A stretch of DNA of 64,000 bases, from NCBI GenBank assembly GCA_905182555.1, contig CAJJBX010000002.1, forward strand, positions 62,001-126,000, read 5' to 3'. This stretch comes from an uncultured Ilumatobacter sp. Its GTDB lineage: Bacteria; Actinomycetota; Acidimicrobiia; Acidimicrobiales; Ilumatobacteraceae. The notes under the pieces were generated by a model, which had not been told where the DNA came from, did no database searches, and saw only the letters and a list, made by a program, of their open reading frames with translations. Each line of letters begins with the position of its first letter. Positions within the stretch are counted from its first letter, which is position 1. The translations under genes were made by a program, and so were the position numbers. Below are positions 1 through 8,973 of this stretch, piece after piece.

Positions 1-2
1 GT

Positions 3-422
3 CGGGTCCCTGGCTGTGACGCCACGCTCGGCCTCGAAGTGCACCACCTGATCCATTGGGAGCACGGCGGCGGCACCGACACCGACAACTTGCTGCTCGT
101 CTGCAGCAAACATCATCGAATGCACCACCGAGGCCGACTCGACATCACCGGCAACGCCGACCAACCTGAAGGCCTCGAATTCCGCAACCAACACGGCCAC
201 CTGATCACCGCATCAGGTGCAGCACCGACCATGCCGTCAGGGCCGCCACCGCAACCGGCAGCGGTGTATTCCCATCCCGACGGCGGGCGGATAGATACCG
301 GGCAGATCTACTTCAACCCGCCCCGCACCTACTACGACGACCTCCGCCAACGCATGCGGACCGACACCGGATACTCCAACAGCAAATACCTGGCCAAAAT
401 CCAGCCACCCGGCCTGCGCTAA
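3..422 (+). CDS. HNH endonuclease, C-terminal part (5' end outside window)
   Basis: The frame is open from the first bases of the window, so the gene begins upstream. The visible part starts with a Cys, then VHHLIHWEHGG, a run of Asp/Asn, LLVCSKHHRMHH. This is the core of the HNH nuclease fold as it appears at the C-terminus of actinobacterial DUF222/13E12-type proteins: metal-binding Cys and His residues around residues 5-35. The tail is Pro/Gly rich and has no recognisable domain. The stop codon overlaps that of the converging PaaX-like gene by two bases. Such genes occur in many copies in actinobacteria and their role is unknown; some sit in mobile or repetitive regions. The missing N-terminus prevents a firmer family call. 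Confidence 0.8.
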   Translation, partial: RVPGCDATLGLEVHHLIHWEHGGGTDTDNLLLVCSKHHRMHHRGRLDITGNADQPEGLEFRNQHGHLITASGAAPTMPSGPPPQPAAVYSHPDGGRIDTGQIYFNPPRTYYDDLRQRMRTDTGYSNSKYLAKIQPPGLR

Positions 423-1342
423 CCGGCCTGCGATCTCGGCTCGCCGTACGAATTGTTTGCCGCCGCCCACCATCGAGCTGCTGCCGGGCCCCAGTGAGCG
501 CGAAGGCTCCGGAAACGCTGAGCGGCGGCATCGCCGGGCCAATCGGCGTCGTGGAGCGCTGCTGGCAGGCTCGGGTCTTGCAGCGGGAAGCGGCGCCAGG
601 CGTCGACGAGGTCGAGTAGCCGTGACGCCGACTGGGCGTCGGGCTGGGCGTCGGGCTGGGCGTCGGGCTGGGCGTCGGGCTGGTTGGTGGCGCTCGGTTC
701 GTCGAAGGCTTCCAGAAAGACGCGATAGCCGACCGCAAGAGCGTCGAGCTCCCACGCTCGTTCGGCGAGAGCGCGAGGGTTGCCGACATCGGTCATCGTG
801 GATTGGAACAACGTCGCGTCGCCGATGTCGAGATCACTCAGGATCGCAGTGGCTTCACGTTGTCGGTCCGCCCATGGGCAAAGCCACACGCCTTGGCCAA
901 GTGAACCGAAGCCGGCCCAGCCGAGGCTGACGTTCAACTTGGGCCGAAGCGTCCGCCGCTGTTCAGACACGCTGGCAAGCAGTACGAGCCACTGGCCGTC
1001 CCAGTCACGATCGACCTCGCCGTGCGCGTAGATGCGGTCGGCGCCACGTTGTAGGAGCGACGTCGCCCAGGGCGTCAGCGACCACTTCGATCGTCGACCA
1101 ACGCGCTCGGGCGTGATCCATCCCTTGTTCGAGAGTCGACTGATTGCCTGCCGGGCCGCCTTGGCTTCGACGTCGAACAGGCCAAGCGTCTCCACGAGTG
1201 TCTGTGTCCAGGCGCTTCGCCCACCGGGCAGCATGAGCTCACCGAAGATCGTGATGAGCAGGTCGGATGCGCTCGACGCAGAGACGCTGCCGTCTCGACG
1301 TACACCGAGGACGGGTGCGAGAGGAGCGACATCGTTCATCAT
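419..1342 (-). CDS. PaaX-family transcriptional regulator
   Basis: This 307-residue protein has a winged-helix N-terminal domain (LLITIFGELMLPGG, then a helix with ARQAISRLSNKGWI at about residues 30-80) and a C-terminal region like PaaX, the phenylacetyl-CoA-responsive repressor. It is transcribed away from the box genes, and only 74 bases separate its start from the boxC start, so both promoters and any operator must lie there. Known PaaX members sense aryl-CoA thioesters. Control of the benzoyl-CoA genes is therefore likely, with benzoyl-CoA as a reasonable inferred inducer. An unusual insert of four Pro-Asp-Ala-Gln repeats lies at about residues 222-238, encoded by a 12-bp tandem repeat at about 631-681. 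Two ATG codons stand in tandem at the start. Confidence 0.8.
   Translation of the reverse strand: MMNDVAPLAPVLGVRRDGSVSASSASDLLITIFGELMLPGGRSAWTQTLVETLGLFDVEAKAARQAISRLSNKGWITPERVGRRSKWSLTPWATSLLQRGADRIYAHGEVDRDWDGQWLVLLASVSEQRRTLRPKLNVSLGWAGFGSLGQGVWLCPWADRQREATAILSDLDIGDATLFQSTMTDVGNPRALAERAWELDALAVGYRVFLEAFDEPSATNQPDAQPDAQPDAQPDAQSASRLLDLVDAWRRFPLQDPSLPAALHDADWPGDAAAQRFRSLRAHWGPAAARWWAAANNSYGEPRSQAG
631..681. repeat. 12-bp tandem repeat inside the PaaX-like gene
   Basis: The plus strand shows about four copies of GGGCGTCGGGCT in direct succession. On the coding (minus) strand they read as repeated Pro-Asp-Ala-Gln, so length changes would be in frame and would only alter a linker. The repeat sits in the C-terminal half of the regulator, outside the DNA-binding domain. 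Confidence 0.85.
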
Positions 1343-1416
1343 GATGTTCTACATTCTTCTTGCGTTGGGCTTGGAAAGCAAGGTATGTTTGGAATCAGCG
1401 AGCAAGGGGCATGCAC

Positions 1417-3120
1417 ATGACTGACACCACAACTGAGCACACAACCGAGCACACAACCGACACTGCGACGCATCCGCAGACTGCAGCACAGAGCAGCGAG
1501 ACCGACGCGCCCATCACGTTCGAGCGGCATCCGGACTCGTACGTGCACTGGAATCTCAAGGTCGAGTCTGAAGTTGCTCGGCTCTCGATGAATGTCGATC
1601 CGGCTGGTGGCCTGCTCGGCGACTACGAGCTCAAGTTGAACAGCTACGACATCGGCGTCGACATCGAACTCGCCGACGCGATTCGCCGCTTGCGGTTCGA
1701 GCATCCCGACGTCAAGGTCGTCGTCGTCGACAGTGCCGTGGAGGGTGTCTTCTGTGCAGGTGCGAACATCCGGATGCTTGCCGCTGCCACCCACAGCCAC
1801 AAGGTCAACTTCTGCAAGTTCACGAACGAGACTCGCCTGGAAATCGAAGAAGCTTCCGCCGAATCTGGATTGCGCTTCCTTGCGGCTATTAATGGTGCCT
1901 GTTCTGGCGGCGGCTACGAGGTGGCAATGGCTTGTGACCACCTGCTGCTCGTTGACGATCGATCGAGCGCGGTGTCGCTCCCGGAAGTTCCGTTGCTCGG
2001 CGTGCTGCCCGGTACTGGCGGCCTCACGCGCCTGACCGACAAGCGACACGTGCGTCGTGACCGCGCTGACGTTTTCGCGACGAAGTCCGAAGGAATCCAG
2101 GGCAACGAAGCGGTTGAGTGGAACCTGGTCGACGAAGTGGCGCCACCATCGAAGTTTGACGAAGCAGTTGCTGCACGAGTTGTGACCCTCGGCGCAACGT
2201 CGAGTCGGTCCGATGACGGATCCGCAGTGCAGTTCGAAACGCTCGGGCGAACGATCACCGACGACTCGATTACCTACCGGTTCGTCGCTGCGAAGCTCGA
2301 CCGAATTGGTCGCTCTGTCGAACTCACGATCACTGCAACCGACGACGCTGACTGGGCGTTGACAGCAGCTCGCGAGTTCGACGACGTGCTCTGCCACCTT
2401 CGATTCAACGAACCGACGCTCGGCACGCTGGTGTTGAAGACCCGCGGTGACGCATCTGCAGCAGTCCGCCAGACCGACCGGCTCCTCTCGGGCGCCGACC
2501 ATCTCGCTCGCGAGACGGCGCTGCTCTGGAAGCGAGTCCTGTCGCGGCTCGACTTGATGGCCCGCAGCTTGATTGGGGTCGTGGAGCCGGGCTCCTGCTT
2601 TGTTGGCGTCCTTGCCGAAGTGCTCCTCGCAGCCGATCGGAGCTTCATGCTCGACGGCGTGTTTGAAGACGACGACGATCCGTTGCCTCCGGCCGTGATT
2701 GTTTTGACCGATGCGAGCGTCGGGCCAATGCCTATGGCCAACGGCATCACTCGGATCAGCTCGCGCTTCTGGGGTGTGCCGGCAGATGCTGCGGCGGCCG
2801 AAGCGGCCGTCGGCGAGTCGATTGATGCGGCACGTGCAAACGAACTTGGCCTCGTCACGTCGACGCCCGATGATCTCGACTGGGACGACGAAGTTCGCCT
2901 CGCCATCGAAGAGCGCGCCAGCTTCTCGCCAGACGCGCTCACCGCAATGGAAGCCAACCACCGCTTCGCCGGCCCAGAGACGATGGCAACGAAGATCTTC
3001 TCCCGCCTCTCGGCGTGGCAGAACTGGGTGTTCATCCGCCCGAACGCCAGCGGCCCCGAGGGTGCGCTGCGCAAGTACGGCACCGGCACCCGCCCCACCT
3101 ACGACATCAATCGAACCTGA
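1417..3120 (+). CDS. boxC: Benzoyl-CoA-dihydrodiol lyase BoxC
   Basis: BoxC opens the ring of 2,3-epoxybenzoyl-CoA hydrolytically in the aerobic box pathway, giving 3,4-dehydroadipyl-CoA semialdehyde and formate. The 567-residue product matches the family length (about 550-560) and contains two crotonase-like halves. The first has the CAGANIRML oxyanion-hole segment at about residue 113 and a CSGGGYE segment near residue 163. A longer frame reaches upstream, but the ATG at 1417 is preferred because AAGGGG lies seven bases before it; the ATG at 1411 is too close to that site. The N-terminus is rich in Thr, Glu and His. The gene heads a co-directional run with boxB, a hydrolase and benzoate-CoA ligase. 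Confidence 0.92.
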   Translation: MTDTTTEHTTEHTTDTATHPQTAAQSSETDAPITFERHPDSYVHWNLKVESEVARLSMNVDPAGGLLGDYELKLNSYDIGVDIELADAIRRLRFEHPDVKVVVVDSAVEGVFCAGANIRMLAAATHSHKVNFCKFTNETRLEIEEASAESGLRFLAAINGACSGGGYEVAMACDHLLLVDDRSSAVSLPEVPLLGVLPGTGGLTRLTDKRHVRRDRADVFATKSEGIQGNEAVEWNLVDEVAPPSKFDEAVAARVVTLGATSSRSDDGSAVQFETLGRTITDDSITYRFVAAKLDRIGRSVELTITATDDADWALTAAREFDDVLCHLRFNEPTLGTLVLKTRGDASAAVRQTDRLLSGADHLARETALLWKRVLSRLDLMARSLIGVVEPGSCFVGVLAEVLLAADRSFMLDGVFEDDDDPLPPAVIVLTDASVGPMPMANGITRISSRFWGVPADAAAAEAAVGESIDAARANELGLVTSTPDDLDWDDEVRLAIEERASFSPDALTAMEANHRFAGPETMATKIFSRLSAWQNWVFIRPNASGPEGALRKYGTGTRPTYDINRT

Positions 3121-3122
3121 CC

Positions 3123-3153
3123 CGGTCACACTGTGCCAGGCACAGTGTGACCG
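3123..3153. repeat. 31-bp near-perfect palindrome, copy 1 of 3
   Basis: The arms are CGGTCACACTGTGCC and its exact complement, separated by a single A. The element fills most of the 53-base gap between boxC and boxB. Identical or one-mismatch copies lie at 23134-23164 and 38628-38658, all between genes. There is no T-rich tail, so a standard intrinsic terminator is not supported. A REP-like element or an mRNA-processing or stability hairpin is possible. Confidence 0.9.
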
Positions 3154-3173
3154 CCCGACCCCCGGAGACACTC

Positions 3174-4589
3174 ATGACAAACATCGACTATTCCGAGCGG
3201 ATTCCAAACAACGTCGACCTTGCCGACGACCGCCGCCTCAAGCGAGCGCTTGAGAACTGGCAGCCCCGCTTCCAAGACTGGTGGGGCGAGATGGGCCCGG
3301 AAGGGTTCCAAGAGAAAGACGTCTACCTCCGCACAGCCGTCGACGTTGGCCGCGAAGGCTGGGCCCACTTCGGCCACGTCAAGATGCCTGAGTACCGCTG
3401 GGGCATCTTCTTGAGCGAAGCTCAACCGAATCGGACCATCGGCTTCGGCGACAACAAGGGCCAGCCTGTCTGGCAGGAAGTACCGGGCGAGTTCCGCACC
3501 GACCTTCGTCGGTTGATTGTGGTGCAGGGCGACACAGAGCCGGCATCGGTCGAACAGCAACGGCTGCTCGGCGCGACCGCTCCGTCGCTCTACGATCTCC
3601 GCAACTTGTTCCAGGTCAACGTCGAAGAAGGCCGGCACCTGTGGGCCATGGTGTACCTACTGCACCGCTACTTCGGCAAGGACGGTCGCGACGAAGCTGA
3701 CGCCATGCTCGAACGCAACTCGGGCGACGCCGACCAGCCGCGCATCCTCGGGGCCTTCAACGAAGAGACACCCGACTGGCTCTCCTTCTTCATGTTCACC
3801 TACTTCACCGACCGAGACGGCAAGTATCAGCTCGGTGCACTCCGCGAGTCGGCTTTCGATCCCCTCAGCAGGACCTGCGAGTTCATGCTGAAAGAGGAGG
3901 CGTACCACATGTTCGTCGGTGCGACCGGCGTCGGGCGTGTCGTCCAGCGCACCGCTCAGTTGATGAATGAGTTCGACACCACGGACGTCATGAGCCACGG
4001 TGGCATCAACCTCGACACACTCCAGAAGTACATCAACTTCCACTACTCGGTGTCGTTGGACCTCTTCGGCAGCGAGAAGTCGACCAATGCAGCGAACTAC
4101 TACGCCGCCGGCCTCAAGGGGCGCTTCGGCGAAGACAAGTACGAGGACGACCACGTCTTGCTCGACCTCGAAGATCAGTACCTGACGGTGGCCGATGGTG
4201 CGATTACGACCGAGACCCTGTCGGCCCGTGCGCTCGTCAATCACGAATTGCGTAGCGAGTACACCCTCGATTGCGCGAAGGGCCTGCGCCGCTGGAACCG
4301 GACGCTCGCCGAGCACGGCATCACGACCGAACTGACGCTGCCGCATGTCGGCTTCAATCGCGAAGTCGGCGTTTTCCGTGACCATGACGTGAGCCCTGAC
4401 GGTCGCGTCTTGAGTGACGCCGAGTGGGCCGAGCGGCGCGACGACTGGCTCCCGACGGATGCCGAAAAAGTGCATGTTGGCTCGTTGATGAAGGCGGCGT
4501 TTGGGCCCGGCGAGATGGCAGGTTGGATCGCTCCGCCGTCGACAGGCATCAATACGCTGGCAGTCGACTACGACTACGTGCGGATCTAG
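3174..4589 (+). CDS. boxB: Benzoyl-CoA 2,3-epoxidase subunit BoxB
   Basis: BoxB is the di-iron oxygenase component that converts benzoyl-CoA to 2,3-epoxybenzoyl-CoA, using electrons from the BoxA reductase. The product is 471 residues, the usual BoxB length, and shows ferritin-like metal motifs: EEGRHLWAM near residue 151 and KEEAYHMF near residue 239. The reading frame is open further upstream into boxC, but the ATG at 3174 is chosen because a GGAG Shine-Dalgarno sequence precedes it and it begins just after the palindrome. No boxA is visible in this window, so the electron donor must be encoded elsewhere or replaced. Confidence 0.93.
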   Translation: MTNIDYSERIPNNVDLADDRRLKRALENWQPRFQDWWGEMGPEGFQEKDVYLRTAVDVGREGWAHFGHVKMPEYRWGIFLSEAQPNRTIGFGDNKGQPVWQEVPGEFRTDLRRLIVVQGDTEPASVEQQRLLGATAPSLYDLRNLFQVNVEEGRHLWAMVYLLHRYFGKDGRDEADAMLERNSGDADQPRILGAFNEETPDWLSFFMFTYFTDRDGKYQLGALRESAFDPLSRTCEFMLKEEAYHMFVGATGVGRVVQRTAQLMNEFDTTDVMSHGGINLDTLQKYINFHYSVSLDLFGSEKSTNAANYYAAGLKGRFGEDKYEDDHVLLDLEDQYLTVADGAITTETLSARALVNHELRSEYTLDCAKGLRRWNRTLAEHGITTELTLPHVGFNREVGVFRDHDVSPDGRVLSDAEWAERRDDWLPTDAEKVHVGSLMKAAFGPGEMAGWIAPPSTGINTLAVDYDYVRI

Positions 4590-4598
4590 CCACCGCTG

Positions 4599-5399
4599 AT
4601 GATTTCCGATCCGCTCGTCGCTGTTGTTTCTACTGTCGCAATCAGCGGCTGTCGACTTCGCACAGCGACGTGGGGAAGCGGCCCCGTCGAGATCGTGCTC
4701 TTGCATGACGGCCTCGGGTCGATATCGCAGTGGCGAGAGACTCCTGGCGACATCGCAGCGGCAACCGGCGTTGCCGTGATGGCCTATGAGCGCGCAGGAC
4801 ATGGCGCCTCGACACCGGTGCCTGACGGGCCTTGGCCAACCAATTGGTTGCATCGTGAGGCGGATGTCTTCGGTGATCTTTTGCTGCAAATGGAAATTGA
4901 CCAGCCGATTCTCGTCGGTCATTCCGATGGAGGAACGACAGCGTTGCTCCACGCTGCCGGCGGTGGAACGTGCCGCGGAGTCGTTGCGCTCGCAGCCCAC
5001 TCGTGGGTTGAGCCGTGCTGCAGCGAGGCGATTATCGCGATGCGTGGGTCTTCTGATCGGATCGTCGCCGGCCTTGCAACGAACCACGACGCCCCTGCCG
5101 AGCTGTTTGAAGCGTGGAGCAACGCATGGGTCAGCGATGCTTTCGCGACCTGGGACGTTCGGCCGCTCCTCGCTTCAATCACTGCGCCGACGTTGGTTGT
5201 GCAGGGTGATCAGGATCAGTACGCCACCGGTGCGCAGCTGACCGAAACCGCTGCCGCCATTGGCGCCAACGCCACCATGATGCGCCTTGCTGGTGTCGGG
5301 GTCATCATCCACCACGAGCAGCCGGCGATTGTCGTCGCGCTGGTTGCCGAGTTCTACAATCGCTTGGGCGTCACCTTGGCGCCGACGCAGGGAGACTGA
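4599..5399 (+). CDS. Alpha/beta-fold hydrolase in the box cluster
   Basis: This 266-residue protein has the alpha/beta hydrolase layout: a HDGLGS segment after the first strand, the nucleophile elbow GHSDGG at about residues 104-109 (Ser nucleophile), VVQGDQDQY for the acid region near residue 204, and a late His-His pair near residue 230. It begins 9 bases after boxB and ends one base before the ligase start, so it belongs to the box operon. Hydrolases of this type near box genes may cleave lactone or CoA-ester by-products, but that role here is inferred from position alone. The substrate cannot be told from the sequence. Confidence 0.8.
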   Translation: MISDPLVAVVSTVAISGCRLRTATWGSGPVEIVLLHDGLGSISQWRETPGDIAAATGVAVMAYERAGHGASTPVPDGPWPTNWLHREADVFGDLLLQMEIDQPILVGHSDGGTTALLHAAGGGTCRGVVALAAHSWVEPCCSEAIIAMRGSSDRIVAGLATNHDAPAELFEAWSNAWVSDAFATWDVRPLLASITAPTLVVQGDQDQYATGAQLTETAAAIGANATMMRLAGVGVIIHHEQPAIVVALVAEFYNRLGVTLAPTQGD

Positions 5400-5400
5400 C

Positions 5401-6920
5401 ATGCACGAGCATTTCAACGTCAGCGAATGGCTCGTCGACCGTCACGTCGACGCGGGCAACGGCGACCGCATTGCCATTCGCAGCGGTGGTGAGTCGTTTA
5501 CCTACGCCGACGTGCTACATCGCGTCGAGGCCGCTGCAGCAGGGCTACGCGTACTCGGTGTGCGTTGCGAGGAACGGGTGGCGATGGTGATGCTCGACTC
5601 GGTCGAATTCGTCGCGATGTTCCTCGGTGCAATGCGGATCGGAGCGGTGCCGGTGCCGATGAATCCGTTGCTTCCTGGACGCGACCTGGGTGTGATCGTT
5701 GCTGATTCGCGTGCGCGCGTCGTTGCAATATCGGCCGCACGCGAACAGTCGCTCACCGAGCTTCGCGACGGTGCCTCCCAAGTCGAGACGGTCATCACAT
5801 CCGGTGCAAGTGGCGATGGCCAATTGGGGTGGGCTGACTTCGTTGGTGCAGGTTCGGACGGATCAGTCGCTGACACCTGGGCCGAGTCGCCAGGCTTTTG
5901 GCTCTGCACATCCGGGTCGACCGGGCAGCCGAAGTTGGCGATGCACCGCCACGCCGATATCCCGGCAACGTGTGAGACGTACGCCGACCAGGTCCTCGGG
6001 ATCACCGCCGACGACATCTGCTTCTCGGTCGGGCCGATGTTCCATGCCTACGGCCTGGGCAACTCGCTCACCTTCCCGTTCTCGGTCGGCGCTACCGCCG
6101 TCCTCGGCCACCTCGGCCACCGACGCCGCAGCTCGTTGCCGACATCGTGACGCGCGAGCGCCCCACACTGTTCTTCTGCATCCCCACGTTCTACGCAGCG
6201 CTCCTCGCAGCGGATCTGGCCGACGATTCGTTCGGGTCGGTGCGTTTCGGCGTGTCGGCCGCCGAGGCACTTCCAGCCGAGACGTTCGAGCGGTTCCGAC
6301 AGCGTTTCGGCGTCACGATTCTCGACGGCATTGGCTCTACCGAGCAGCTGCATATTTATCTCTCCAACGCCCCGGCAGGGTTCCGTCCAGGAACAAGCGG
6401 GCGTGCCGTACCTGGCTACGAGGTCCGCGTTGTTGACGAGTCGGACAACGACCAGGTCGTCGACGTTCCGGGCCAACTCCTGGTGCGTGGCCCGTCGGTT
6501 GCCACCGGATATTGGTGCCGCAGCGACACGACCCGAGCAACGTTCGAGGGGGAGTGGATGCGCACAGGCGATCTCTATGCGGTCGATGTCGACGGGTTCC
6601 ACACATACCTTGGCCGAGTCGACGACATGTTGCGGGTGGGTGGGGAGTGGGTATCACCTGCCGAGGTCGAGGGTGTTCTGATCGCTCATCGCGATGTGCT
6701 TGAGGCCGCGATCGTCGGCCTTGCCGATGATCAGAACGTCACCCGGCCGGTGGCGTTCGTCGTCACCGTCGATGGGGCAACGCCGTCGGCTGACGACCTG
6801 ACCGAGCACTGCCGGTCGCGGCTGGCGGGCTACAAGCGGCCGATGCCGTACCGCATGGTCGACGAGCTGCTCACGACTGCTACCGGCAAGATTCAACGTT
6901 TCAAGCTGCGCGCGCTCTGA
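5401..6920 (+). CDS. Benzoate-CoA ligase (frameshifted)
   Basis: This is an ANL-superfamily acyl-CoA synthetase in two frames. Frame 1 (5401 to about 6115) carries the N-terminus and the P-loop CTSGSTGQPKLAMH at about residue 168. Frame 3 (about 6115 to 6920) carries FFCIPTFYAALL, EWMRTGDLY, the GRVDDMLRVGG hinge and the C-terminal KIQRFKLRAL. The switch falls near 6115-6125, where the next frame continues as PTPQLVADIVTRERP; loss of one base (or four) explains it. Total length, about 506 residues, fits benzoate-CoA ligases (about 510-530). It activates benzoate for BoxAB. The break is probably a sequence error, because both halves are well conserved. Confidence 0.85.
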
Positions 6921-6932
6921 CGCCCCGCTGCC

Positions 6933-6992
6933 GAAGTCGCTGGTGAAGTCGCTGGTGAAGTCGCTGGTGAAGTCGCTGGTGAAGTCGCTGGC
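6933..6992. repeat. Five 12-bp tandem repeats between genes
   Basis: The unit GAAGTCGCTGGT occurs five times without interruption, the last copy ending in GGC. The array begins 12 bases after the ligase stop and ends 47 bases before the next SDR start. It falls outside both recognised reading frames. I see no terminator hairpin in this gap. Confidence 0.9.
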
Positions 6993-7039
6993 GACGCCAC
7001 GGCAGGATGCTGGGTGAGGCTGCGTCGTAGGGTCGCCAG

Positions 7040-7882
7040 ATGGAACTGAACGATCGAGTTGTCATCATCACAGGAGGGGGCTCTGGCATCGGCGAGGCCC
7101 TGGCGCTCGCAGCGCATGCTGCAGGTGCCCGGCACGTTGTCGTTGCTGATCTCGTCGAGGAGGCAGCCCAACGCGTCGCGGCCGAAGTCGGCGGCACCGG
7201 GGTCGGCATCGACGTCCGTGACGAGCAGGCAATCATTGCCATGGTCGAACAGACCGAAGCAGCGCACGGCCCGATCGACGTCTTTGTCTCGAACGCCGGA
7301 TACGTCACGGCTGCTGGGCTCGAAGACTCCAACGAACGGATCAACCACATGTGGGACGTTCATGTGATGAGCCACATCTACGCGGCTCGCGCCGTGGTGC
7401 CCTCGATGATCGCGCGAGGTGAGGGCTACCTCTTGAGCACGGCATCGGCTGCTGGCCTCCTCACCCAGATTGGCTCCTTGGCGTACTCGGTGACTAAGGG
7501 CGCAGCGGTCTCGCTCGCCGAGTTCCTCAGCGTTACTCACCACCACCAGGGCATCCGTGTTTCGGTACTCTGCCCGCAAGCCGTTGCCACCAACATCGTG
7601 GCCAACAGCCCCGACCTCGGTGGCTCCGGCGATACCCCCGACGACTTCGAGGGCGGGGTCGCCTCGGGTGATGGCGTGCTCAGCTCGGCCGAGGTCGCAC
7701 AAGCGTGCCTCGATGCGATGCGCGACGAACGATTCCATGTGCTCCCGCACCCGGAGGTGGCCACCTACGTCGAGCGCAAGGCGACCGATGTCGATCGCTG
7801 GCTCACCGGGATGCGCCGTTTCCAGTCGGCTCTTGCTGCCGGCGGCGCACTACCGGGCGACGCCATGGCTCCGAAGCTCTGA
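7040..7882 (+). CDS. SDR-family NAD(P)-dependent oxidoreductase
   Basis: The 280-residue product is a classical short-chain dehydrogenase/reductase. It has the cofactor motif TGGGSGIG at residues 11-18, an Asp after the second strand (VVADL) that favours NAD, a SNAGY element, and the catalytic Ser and YSVTK motif near residues 134-152. The C-terminal extension after residue 240 is longer than in minimal SDRs. The substrate is unknown. It follows the box cluster after a 119-base gap holding a tandem repeat, so it may have its own transcript. Confidence 0.85.
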   Translation: MELNDRVVIITGGGSGIGEALALAAHAAGARHVVVADLVEEAAQRVAAEVGGTGVGIDVRDEQAIIAMVEQTEAAHGPIDVFVSNAGYVTAAGLEDSNERINHMWDVHVMSHIYAARAVVPSMIARGEGYLLSTASAAGLLTQIGSLAYSVTKGAAVSLAEFLSVTHHHQGIRVSVLCPQAVATNIVANSPDLGGSGDTPDDFEGGVASGDGVLSSAEVAQACLDAMRDERFHVLPHPEVATYVERKATDVDRWLTGMRRFQSALAAGGALPGDAMAPKL

Positions 7883-7924
7883 GCAGACTCGTTCTCAGAC
7901 GCCCGGATCGGCAACACTGCACAC

Positions 7925-8968
7925 GTGGAGCACTCTGAGATTCCTGTCGGTTTTGACGTCGCACTTATCGAAGCTTGGTTGGCCGATAATACCCGAGTGG
8001 TTCCGCCGTGTCGGTGGACGCGCCTCACCGGCGGCCACTCGAACCTGACATACCTGCTGGCCGATAGCAACGACGAGGAATTCGTCATCCGTCGGCCGCC
8101 GCAGGGGGAGCTCTTACCCAAGGCGCACGACATGTTTCGCGAGTTCCGGATCATCGAAGCGCTGCACCCCGTTGGCATTCCGGTTGCCGAGCCGATCGGC
8201 TACTGCGACGACCGAGCGGTGTGCGACCGCCATTTCTATGTCATGGGCAAGGTCGGCGGCCAAGCGCTCTACACCGGAACCGACGCAGCCGAATGGCTTG
8301 ACGTATCTGCGCGCGGGCGTGTCGGCGAATCGTTCATGGAGACGCTCGCTGGGGTTCACTCGATCGATCCGGCTGACGTCGGTCTTGGCGACCTCGGTCG
8401 TCACGACGGATACGTTGCCCGACAGATCCGTACCTGGTACGGCTCATGGACAGCATCAGCCGAGGCTGCCGACTACGACGATCCACGGATTCACGAACTG
8501 CACACCTGGCTCAACGAGCGTTTGCCTGAGCAAGGCCCAGCACGAGTCGTGCACGGCGACTACGGAATGCACAACTCGATGGTCGGCCAAGACGGCTCGA
8601 TGGTTGCTGTGCTCGACTGGGAAATCGCAACACTCGGCGACCCGATGGCGGACTTCGCCTACGCCCTCAATGCCTGGGCCGAATCGACCGACCCTGTGGC
8701 GGTCGAAGCCGATGCCGCCACTGCGCTGCCAGGCTTTTGCAGCCGCGATGACCTGGTGCGGTACTACGCCGATCGCACCGGCGCCGACATGTCGAACCTT
8801 TCGTACTACCGGGCATTCAACGCGTTTAAGACCGCCTGCATCCTGCACGGCGTGTACGCCAGGTATCGGATGGGCCAGAAGAGCAGCGAGGGCGTCGATC
8901 TCGAAACCCTGTTCAATCGCATCAGCGCGTCGATCGAGCTGGCTGCAGCCCACGCCGCCGACGTCTGA
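7925..8968 (+). CDS. APH-like phosphotransferase family protein
   Basis: This 347-residue protein belongs to the aminoglycoside-phosphotransferase/choline-kinase fold. Visible motifs are the N-terminal TGGHSNLTY, FVIRRPP with the conserved Arg in place of the usual Lys, the catalytic HGDYGMHN near residue 210 and DWEIATLGDP near residue 229. Close relatives resemble the N-terminal kinase domain of human ACAD10/11 and usually sit among fatty-acid or acyl-CoA dehydrogenase genes; phosphorylation of a hydroxyacyl group is one proposed role. A GTG start at 7925 is used. The Ppx/GppA gene follows five bases after the stop. Confidence 0.82.
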   Translation: MEHSEIPVGFDVALIEAWLADNTRVVPPCRWTRLTGGHSNLTYLLADSNDEEFVIRRPPQGELLPKAHDMFREFRIIEALHPVGIPVAEPIGYCDDRAVCDRHFYVMGKVGGQALYTGTDAAEWLDVSARGRVGESFMETLAGVHSIDPADVGLGDLGRHDGYVARQIRTWYGSWTASAEAADYDDPRIHELHTWLNERLPEQGPARVVHGDYGMHNSMVGQDGSMVAVLDWEIATLGDPMADFAYALNAWAESTDPVAVEADAATALPGFCSRDDLVRYYADRTGADMSNLSYYRAFNAFKTACILHGVYARYRMGQKSSEGVDLETLFNRISASIELAAAHAADV

Positions 8969-8973
8969 ACCCT

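Noticed and set aside
1360-1416. Longer N-terminus for BoxC from a TTG at 1360
   Set aside because: The added residues are unlike BoxC, and the clear AAGGGG ribosome binding site is placed for the ATG at 1417.
3123-3153. Intrinsic terminator between boxC and boxB
   Set aside because: The stem is long but no T-run follows, the genes belong to one pathway and direction, and a sister copy sits at a gene start.
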